DNA of 12,444 nucleotides, from the NCBI GenBank assembly GCA_002471805.1, contig DKQR01000088.1, positions 1-12,444 on the forward strand, given 5' to 3'. Source of the DNA: Fidelibacterota bacterium UBA7303. GTDB lineage: Bacteria; Fidelibacterota; Marinisomatia; Marinisomatales; UBA1611. Below, piece after piece: positions 9,501 through 12,444 of this stretch. Position numbers and translations under genes: made by a program. The notes below the pieces were generated by a model that was given only the letters and a program-made list of their open reading frames with translations, did no database searches and was not told where the DNA came from. Each line of letters begins with the position of its first letter. Positions within the stretch are counted from its first letter, which is position 1.

Positions 9501-10074
9501 TCCTGCGCCGATCTTCTATAGTTCTTTTGAATGCTGGTTTTTCAACAGTTTCTTTATCCAAAACTGTTTTATCTTTTGATTCTTTTATTTCAGGCGTTGT
9601 GGAACCCGAGATAGGTTTCATAGACCGCTTTTTTAATAAATTTTCCAGCAGCGGATTTACTGTTTGTTCTTGATCAATATCAGACTTTGTTTCATCGGTT
9701 TCTTCAGGTGCTGTTTCTATTTCCCCTTTTTCTTCTTCCAGTTTTTCAGAAGGTATAACCTCATCCTTGGGATGGGCGATTGAGCCGATCACCTGATCAT
9801 CGAACAATATCTGTTCTGCTACTGGCAGGTATTTATTTTGTTCTATTCCTTTTACTTTTTCTGATTCAGCAATATAAAGGATATCAATGGCAAGCAGTTT
9901 TTTTATATGATAATATATTTTATCCTTTGGAAATGATACCGCTTCTGCAACCTCAGAAGCAGTTAGTGGAGTCTTATAGAAACATTCAATGATCTGCCTT
10001 GCAAAAGGCTTCTGAATGGCCTTAATGACCTTTGGGTCATTTAATTTTAATACCTGTTTTTGTTTCTGACTCAT
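3532..10074 (-). CDS. Giant fusion: winged helix - PilM-like actin fold - about 1340-residue coiled coil - PilN
   Basis: One uninterrupted 2180-codon frame (about 250 kDa by estimate). Residues about 14-85 are an ArsR-like winged helix (helices TASEVAEAVSF and PKDKIYYHIKKLLAIDIL, then a wing). Residues about 95-265 are a charged linker, with a DRR-repeat patch at 186-244. Residues about 270-617 resemble PilM: ALLIYMGQVKTHLVLVQG, DFSIGLDHF, an HLKS-like helix NELKSSRKYF, and the nucleotide-fold motif IYLGGPGSHIKNV. Residues about 620-1962 are Glu/Lys/Gln-rich coiled coil, broken near residues 875-915 and 1800-1830. Residues about 1964-2180 are PilN-like: the PilM-binding motif LNLLPEA (1984-1990), one membrane helix (about 2002-2020, NAVLVLVTVFTLAAYA), and a periplasmic coil plus alpha/beta domain ending FSINLLL. 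In other bacteria PilM (about 350 residues) and PilN (about 200) are separate. Here the pilO, pilP and pilQ neighbours confirm the setting. The ATG at 10074 has only AGG directly before it as a ribosome site; an in-frame TAA lies farther upstream with no better start. The domain calls are by pattern, not by search. Confidence 0.88.
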   Translation of the reverse strand: MSQKQKQVLKLNDPKVIKAIQKPFARQIIECFYKTPLTASEVAEAVSFPKDKIYYHIKKLLAIDILYIAESEKVKGIEQNKYLPVAEQILFDDQVIGSIAHPKDEVIPSEKLEEEKGEIETAPEETDETKSDIDQEQTVNPLLENLLKKRSMKPISGSTTPEIKESKDKTVLDKETVEKPAFKRTIEDRRRSSDRRDVDDRRDKQDRRIKQIMDYKGEDRRENNRRSGIEKRSRSFRREASDRRLLKEDYQPDPVALKTQDLPGKDSKQSLLVNNASLHLNGVTHAMTFVHTGHNVTFMETDLGIEDFQIRQVINYRLPIIHGDDEIKTLPDLIANVYEQFVDKGKRKNIYLAIHSGGYQYEMTYVNTEDNKKSDFKDFLLYTLAKSYALDTEKSMVGYEFNDKRENNAVVCYSPYRENIEQDYTMLTDIGLQPRYNTSIPKILHNIYNYYKPQGGSGHALLIYMGQVKTHLVLVQGYQLVESRDFSIGLDHFMDPLCKMVLEVDGTKDEIRNMALDFLDRYGVALPETKPSELDIFPWDEAQATLIRLGDRLQNELKSSRKYFSNVRETMEQKMMVVKEIYLGGPGSHIKNVDKLVSIALESPIKKLDILNTASVKKVGDSKTDLLTQIKERNINRKKKKAEDVLDEVRNKIMGHKKAIETATSPESVKYRLARLEIDKNSKIKSIEEATEKLIKTATDFKELKDDYTGTQQTLAADLETVTGQLDNLSEDLLEKYQEHEYLVKQISRMEFESDQFQKKRKEARQESKGDYAIQLKKSANTRVSLAERKNEIEQKVADQQAKILEGQETLHDMSMKMETGHDEIAVMEYLLDTVQNTSNALRKSFLTHLKSLDTLQQPDLNELEQAGYLLTLNTKRLNSIRKTFSKLVSGESEPDPGQYLDGENGFETRKKLVTVLDVILETPGNLDQIKKITADLIQINEEQQDIMKRRDKLQTRIKAKTRSRDKEERKLYILKKDIDLHNRELKEEGSQRRKILDAVDHIQEAMGQIEPLTTKNEVKKDLQQQRQKTRKELNTLQNQLLRINSAIVMRKQKIKDLKARRSEQKKAHESKIKKLNRQNRQLTRKEEKLKKSISEYSQKEKEINRKIKEAMKVYGQLEKQLTERSREYKNLQAQEKALVREAQKGRKKLQTTLNRKIKQLEKEQDKKTAAADKKRQLKVNAFIKILTALTKKEKSIQNLLLGSTSEMQKMLSDRDRVKAVLAAKKKKIMPQISEWQKQVKGWNRDLKRFYTLQQKFDALEEEHSEWEELLEEETEKTVEQVKVLEGHIAHKQSDSYLLLVQEGLIRFNNEADAVLAAQELAEESIALDQEEIRVVKQALERLKKRYQTFIKRYRTSRKKILIEFKPYRGREKTIRSRIDSAHRKINAAEQVIQVRQDKLDQTNHQLAKTEVDFLKLQEKAKQKLNDIQLQIDQARGKEVREQENITSELEDQWAVILEQKNTAENEFLQAVQTIDDNLQQQDVIINREKLQDQVHSDDKQLKTSRTQLDRLVQQQKKLQRTITVCQRDLENAHKKIPVIQTDLKEEEHRFKAQSEQLTEWMGTVEKELDQKHENQLATKEKKHEVELNLRKLNKDFEQAAYISQKLQKKILLLIQKAENLTMTSKRKRAMPKKIINEQKQLQVLIKLEGKFTSHSALLEKSMQKLDETIAGRSDQKAETEKVIDELKQELEALHNDLDKTMALITANQENLKEIGEPHLVILGRLNHLKEIYPATKATLNERIDSLYSLVDQKMKEKKKLDARLQDMEENLKSRKVDLAMLEKELTKINKNMKKVLEYSVYEQDPTTQAIEITMGDTEYKLRSYMDLAEIKARSQDLFEEIIQAEQEVARLQKKLASIHHVVSETEQISQKKIKRMEEDCTKLELKIAKEKNEVEELEKSLKDLKEHTSNYSDRIEILEDELKKFREKETENELLLRDMDRSLEQIQKKVQQIVVEESKVRENTIELDYMANLGLLMDTDSKLNLLPEAHKKDYRYFGINRILQNAVLVLVTVFTLAAYAQRSKIDPLEAGLPGKYAELSLLNVRQDVKQLLEKQAMVVDAFQVLIDEDKALSSNMVTALKYLSNAVPENFEVTNLILDKDVAGYAMDDSVRTKLNAQDNPMFIIALDGFYNQGVEKAIGSGKLFQSALVSNSNFKAVYFSPAQAVNKWKTSFSINLLL
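10024..10041. repeat. Inverted repeat inside codons 12-17 of the giant gene
   Basis: AATGACC (10024-10030) and GGTCATT (10035-10041) form a perfect 7-bp stem with a 4-base loop, about 35-50 bases after the start codon in the mRNA. It encodes part of LNDPKVI, so it may be chance, but it could affect initiation. Confidence 0.4.
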
Positions 10075-10107
10075 CCTATTTATTTTGGTATGTGAAAGGG
10101 GTTTGAG

Positions 10108-10150
10108 CCAGTATAAAAACTGGTATTCCCATGTATGGCTTTACAGCCAT
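10108..10150. repeat. Two tandem hairpins in the leader of the pil operon
   Basis: CCAGT (10108-10112) pairs with ACTGG (10119-10123) over a 6-base loop. ATGGCT (10135-10140) pairs with AGCCAT (10145-10150) over the 4-base loop TTAC. They lie 35-75 bases upstream of the ATG at 10074. On the minus strand, a TATACT hexamer (10110-10115) within the first hairpin could be a -10 box, though no matching -35 is evident. They could be leader-RNA structures or operators; neither is proven. Confidence 0.45.
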
Positions 10151-10195
10151 TGTTCTATTTGACTCCGCATGCAGATTACCTCGGTTGAAAGTAAT

Positions 10196-10203
10196 TTCGC
10201 GAA
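10196..10203. repeat. 8-bp palindrome TTCGCGAA at the left edge of the AT-rich region
   Basis: TTCGCGAA is a perfect palindrome about 125 bases upstream of the giant gene, flanked by AAT and TTT. It could be an operator half-site pair for a regulator of the pil operon; there is no direct support beyond symmetry and position. Confidence 0.3.
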
Positions 10204-10623
10204 TTTATCCTATTCTTACCATGTATTACAAGCATTGTTTGGGTTTTTAAACATTGTATTTTTTAATGGTATTATTAGATTGTATTTTTACAATATATAA
10301 AAGTATATATAATGTGTAAAAATTATTTCTCGTCAATATATATGGTTTATTATTTTACATTTATATAGATATTAAAGTTATTATGGCATGTAATATTTTT
10401 TTTTATATATATAGGTTGTATTGATTTTACAAATATATTTATTTGGGATATTCAATGATTATTTTAATTAATTTTTGAAATATATTGATATAAAATTTAA
10501 ATTGTATAAAATCTACAGTATTTTATTTTAATAAATGGTTTTCTCCGTCGTATTCGAGTTTTTTAAAGGATATGTAAATATTTACAATATATTTTTTTAA
10601 TGAACATTTTACCCATCATTTAA

Positions 10624-10659
10624 TATTAAATACGCATAATCAATTAATGCGTATTAATA
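10624..10659. repeat. Hairpin of 13 paired bases with ATACGCAT arms
   Basis: TATTA-A-ATACGCAT (10624-10637) pairs with ATGCGTAT-TAATA (10647-10659), with one bulged A at 10629 and a 9-base loop (10638-10646). The GC-containing core in DNA of about 15% GC makes it stand out. No U-run follows on either strand, so it is not a typical terminator. Confidence 0.55.
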
Positions 10660-10774
10660 GGATTTATAATACACAGGGAAATTTTTATCAAAATAATTAA
10701 TTAATATTGATCTATTGGTGTTTATATAAAAATTGTATGGTTATTATTACAATCAGGTCTGATAAAAGATATAT

Positions 10775-10800
10775 TAACTCGTTGCATTCTCAAAGAGTTA
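10775..10800. repeat. Short inverted repeat TAACTC...GAGTTA
   Basis: TAACTC (10775-10780) and GAGTTA (10795-10800) are perfect 6-bp arms around a 14-base loop. It is modest in size and may be chance. Confidence 0.3.
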
Positions 10801-10892
10801 TACCGTTCCTATGAGTATTAATATTATTTTTATATTATTCACTTGCATTATGATACAATTATCACATTGAAATTCAAAAACATATAATATCA

Positions 10893-10902
10893 TGCCCGGG
10901 CA
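10893..10902. repeat. GC-rich palindrome TGCCCGGGCA
   Basis: A perfect 10-bp palindrome with an 8-base all-GC core, isolated in DNA of about 15-20% GC. The same core recurs at 11726-11733. Confidence 0.6.
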
Positions 10903-11699
10903 ATCATTTTGCGAATATATTTATATTTGTATATTGTGATTAATAATGCGTTTATAACTAAGAATACTATATTATATATCGATTGAATCGAACGTTTTCA
11001 GGTAGTTTATAATTTTATTATGGGCAGTATATATATATAGGTCACAAATATATAAACGAGAATATTTAAATACTCTAATCATACCGTAATTTTAGATAAT
11101 AAGTGATTTTCTATATCATCTTTTATCATAATTGTCCAATTAAATATTTTTTTTATGAATATATTATCTGGTAATTTAGAAATATCTTTGAAATGGTCCG
11201 TATTTATTACTGTCTATTGTAAATAATAATATTAGTTTGTAAATGTATCAATATTGTTATAAACAAATACAGAATATAATTTTAAATAATTCTTATATAT
11301 TTTAAGTAAATATACTGTGATTGTACTATTTGTATAATTGTAATTCTCTCTGTAATTATCTATTATGTCGTCAGTAATATAATTATTTATATTATTTACA
11401 ATCATATATTTATTCAAAAATATATCTACTCTAATTACAAATAATATTTATGTACGAATACTTATCTATTTAATGACTTTTCAATATTGTAAAATTATTG
11501 TTGTAATTATAATTATACCCCTATAATAAATCTTCAAACTCATATCATATTTTTAATATTTATATAATTTACAATCCGTTCAACCTGATTATTATGTTGT
11601 AATTGTTATTAATTCATCCTGTTTTGTCACTTTCCATGCTAGTTACCTAATTAAGGTACTTTTCACTCATTACGCTATAATTTTTTATATCTTTATTAA

Positions 11700-11708
11700 C
11701 CTAATGCT
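11700..11708 (+). repeat. Extra direct copy of the 9-mer CCTAATGCT
   Basis: CCTAATGCT here matches the right arm of the 11974-12013 inverted repeat (12001-12009), and in reverse its left arm (11978-11986). That gives three copies in about 310 bases. Confidence 0.5.
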
Positions 11709-11723
11709 AATTACATCTATTAT

Positions 11724-11735
11724 TAGCCCGGGCTA
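11724..11735. repeat. GC-rich palindrome TAGCCCGGGCTA
   Basis: A perfect 12-bp palindrome sharing the GCCCGGGC core of the element at 10893-10902, about 830 bases away. It lies about 25 bases before the candidate structured RNA. Confidence 0.6.
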
Positions 11736-11760
11736 CTTTACCGTCCAATTATTCCCAGTA

Positions 11761-11912
11761 TATGGGCAGACTTATCAATTATATTTTAATATATACCTTA
11801 AATATGATTGTGTATAAAACCAGCATTGATATATGGTTTAAAACTACTGTCGGAGTACATATGTTATCTAAAGCTGGTGGTTTTAATCCTAATAGTAGTA
11901 AGTCTGCACATC
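11761..11912 (+). ncRNA. Candidate structured RNA or structured DNA element, about 150 bases, multi-stem
   Basis: Nested pairings close into one long rod. The closing stem is GCAGACTTA (11766-11774) with TAAGTCTGC (11899-11907), 9 perfect pairs, plus ATG/CAT (11762-11764 with 11909-11911) beyond one mismatch. The middle stem is TAAAACCAGC (11815-11824) with GCT (11873-11875) and GGTTTTA (11879-11885), leaving a 3-base bulge. Then come GAT/ATC (11828-11830 with 11866-11868) and ATATG/CATAT (11831-11835 with 11858-11862). The apical hairpin is TACT (11845-11848) with AGTA (11854-11857) over a GTCGG loop. The asymmetric internal loop has about 40 bases on the 5' side and 13 on the 3' side. CTACT (11844-11848) could instead pair with AGTAG (11894-11898), a possible pseudoknot or switch. 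The layout recalls 6S RNA, but I recognise no family signature. The strand is not determined; plus is given by convention, because the stems exist on both strands. Confidence 0.45.
11809..11817 (-). other. Match to the DnaA-box consensus (TTATACACA)
   Basis: The plus strand reads TGTGTATAA, the reverse complement of TTATACACA, a full match to TTATNCACA. It overlaps the 5' arm of the middle stem of the candidate RNA, so only one of the two readings may be real. Confidence 0.35.
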
Positions 11913-11948
11913 TCTAGGTTAAACAAATGAATTGTTCTTCTTCAATTG

Positions 11949-11957
11949 TTATACACA
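11949..11957 (+). other. Match to the DnaA-box consensus (TTATACACA)
   Basis: A full match to TTATNCACA, identical in sequence and opposite in direction to the one at 11809-11817. A run TAATAGTAGTAAG (11890-11902), which resembles DnaA-trio repeats, lies about 47 bases to its left. The function is unproven. Confidence 0.35.
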
Positions 11958-11973
11958 AATTAGGCAAAAAGTC

Positions 11974-12013
11974 ATTCAGCATTAGGTTAGTCCTGCAACT
12001 CCTAATGCTGAAT
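11974..12013. repeat. Perfect 13-bp inverted repeat with 14-base loop
   Basis: ATTCAGCATTAGG (11974-11986) pairs perfectly with CCTAATGCTGAAT (12001-12013). Inside the loop AGT (11989-11991) and ACT (11998-12000) can add three pairs around a CCTGCA apex. The 3' flank is TTCTTCC rather than a T-run, so a factor-independent terminator is possible but weak. The arm 9-mer CCTAATGCT also occurs at 11700-11708. Confidence 0.65.
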
Positions 12014-12104
12014 TTCTTCCTTACCAATCATTTTGATTATTATTCTTGGAAGATACAAAATGAATTTTCAATTATTCTGTTATTTTATTTTATCTTTAAT
12101 CTTT

Positions 12105-12134
12105 TTGATGAACATTTTAAATAGACACTATATT
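12105..12134 (+). promoter_or_regulatory. Candidate sigma70-type promoter of kdsD
   Basis: TTGATG (12105-12110) and TATATT (12129-12134) are separated by 18 bases. The -35 matches 4 of 6 and the -10 matches 5 of 6 of the consensus. The predicted start would leave a leader of about 45 bases before the ATG at 12187. In AT-rich DNA such matches are common, so confidence is limited. Confidence 0.35.
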
Positions 12135-12186
12135 TCATTAAACTTTAGCCATCATAGTTTTAGATCATTTAACAGCAAGGTAAATA

Positions 12187-12444
12187 ATGGATATAATTGA
12201 ATCGGGTAAAATTGTAATCGAAAATGAAATTCAATCTTTGAACAACTTGAAAGATAATTTAGGGAGTTCATTTGCACGTGCCTGTAAACTGATTGCTGCA
12301 ACAAAAGGTAAAATCGTATTTCTTGGACTAGGAAAATCCGGGCATGTTGCAAAAAAATGTGCAGCAACATTTTCCAGTTTGGGAACCCCATCTTTTTTTA
12401 TTCATGCTGCTGAGGCGTTTCACGGTGATTTAGGAATGATTGCA
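12187..12444 (+). CDS. kdsD: Arabinose-5-phosphate isomerase, N-terminal SIS domain part (3' end outside the window)
   Basis: The first 86 residues are visible and the frame runs off the right edge. The enzyme converts D-ribulose 5-phosphate to D-arabinose 5-phosphate, the first step towards Kdo in lipopolysaccharide or capsule. The SIS fold is clear: an N-terminal helix with EIQSLNNL, then GKIVFLGLGKSGHVAKKCAA (the sugar-phosphate loop with GKSGH), TFSSLGTPSFFIH and AEAFHGDLGMI, the hallmark of KdsD/KpsF/GutQ. The usual wording is AEASHGDLG; here Phe replaces the Ser. The start at 12187 is supported by AAGG (12177-12180) six bases upstream. The C-terminal CBS pair, if present, lies beyond the window, so kpsF or gutQ are equally good symbols. 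It is transcribed divergently from the pil operon. Confidence 0.92.
   Translation, partial: MDIIESGKIVIENEIQSLNNLKDNLGSSFARACKLIAATKGKIVFLGLGKSGHVAKKCAATFSSLGTPSFFIHAAEAFHGDLGMIA

Larger units (their letters stand above)
10075..12186. other. Long AT-rich non-coding region between divergent pil and kdsD genes
   Basis: Sampled 60-base lines hold about 15-20% G+C, against about 40% in the pil genes. The change is sharp near 10230-10260 on the left and about 12170 on the right. No frame shows a credible protein. The longest frames (61 codons on minus at 11232-11417; 65 codons on plus at 11927-12124) have the N/Y/I/F composition expected of random AT-rich DNA. The interval must hold the promoters of both flanking genes. 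It also holds the hairpins, palindromes, candidate RNA and DnaA-box matches listed separately. Apart from these, 10240-10620, 10905-11640 and 10660-10770 show only A/T-rich low-complexity sequence with runs of alternating TA (for example 11027-11039). Confidence 0.85.

Noticed and set aside
3532..10074. Plus-strand frames of 65-126 codons opposite the giant gene, rich in Phe, Leu, Ser and Cys
   Set aside because: Antisense shadows of Lys/Glu-rich coiled coil; the minus frame runs unbroken and has clear domains.
3532..10074. SMC, kinesin/myosin or phage tape-measure identity for the giant protein
   Set aside because: No Walker A or ABC signature is seen at the ends; the terminal domains fit PilM and PilN and the neighbours are pilO, pilP and pilQ.
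11232..11417. 61-codon minus-strand frame rich in Asn, Tyr and Ile
   Set aside because: Typical of random frames in DNA of about 18% GC; no ribosome site, no recognisable motif.
11676..11681. TATAAT hexamer as promoter of the candidate RNA
   Set aside because: No acceptable -35 at 16-18 bases upstream, and such hexamers are frequent in this DNA.
10240..11720. CRISPR array or tandem repeats
   Set aside because: No regularly spaced direct repeat of 20 bases or more; recurrent words are short A/T strings expected from composition.
11754..11766. Hairpin CCCA/TGGG next to the closing stem
   Set aside because: Only 4 pairs, and it competes with the stronger 9-bp closing stem.
11927..12124. 65-codon plus-strand frame with hydrophobic C-terminal half
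   Set aside because: Composition is what AT-rich DNA gives by chance, it contains the perfect inverted repeat 11974-12013, and it resembles no family I know. A weak AGG lies upstream, but this is not enough.
10075..12186. tRNA or rRNA genes
   Set aside because: No T-loop GTTCGANTC block, no cloverleaf arms and no conserved rRNA segment seen.

Overview
The window carries most of a type IV pilus (T4P) alignment and secretin operon on the minus strand, a roughly 2.1 kb AT-rich non-coding gap, and the start of a lipopolysaccharide-precursor gene on the plus strand. A secretin (outer-membrane channel) together with a KdsD/KpsF-type arabinose-5-phosphate isomerase (Kdo synthesis) points to a diderm, LPS-producing bacterium. 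Coding DNA is near 40% GC in sampled lines. The unusual protein architecture suggests a non-proteobacterial, possibly uncultured lineage (FCB-like or a candidate phylum). That placement is inference only.

Minus-strand operon, in order of transcription (from 10074 leftward): (i) a 2180-residue protein that fuses an N-terminal winged helix, a PilM-like actin fold, about 1340 residues of coiled coil and a complete PilN-like membrane module (3532-10074); (ii) a PilO-like protein (2971-3525); (iii) a PilP/GspC-like protein with a GTG start (2549-2974); (iv) a PilQ/GspD secretin (830-2548); (v) a single-domain CheY-like response regulator (434-823); (vi) the N-terminal MshEN domain of a PilB/GspE-type assembly ATPase, cut by the window edge (1-424). 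Gaps run from a 4-base overlap to 9 bases, so this is almost certainly one transcript. The order M-N-O-P-Q is the classic pilMNOPQ order, except that M and N are one chain joined by a giant rod. Both ends of the rod should lie in the cytoplasm, because PilM is cytoplasmic and the PilN N-terminal LNLLP motif is too. The rod could therefore act as a very long cytoplasmic scaffold or tether on the inner face of the pilus machine. The N-terminal winged helix raises the possibility of a DNA or protein contact at the far end.

The region 10075-12186 lies between the divergent pil operon and kdsD. Sampled lines are about 15-20% GC. It has no convincing ORF but is not featureless. It contains several perfect or near-perfect hairpins, two isolated GCCCGGGC palindromes, a long multi-stem foldable element at 11761-11912 (candidate structured RNA), a 13-bp perfect inverted repeat at 11974-12013, and two perfect matches to the DnaA-box consensus (TTATACACA). 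A structured ncRNA and a replication origin are the two hypotheses worth testing for it.

Plus strand 12187-12444: first 86 codons of kdsD/kpsF, preceded by a plausible sigma70-type promoter and ribosome binding site.
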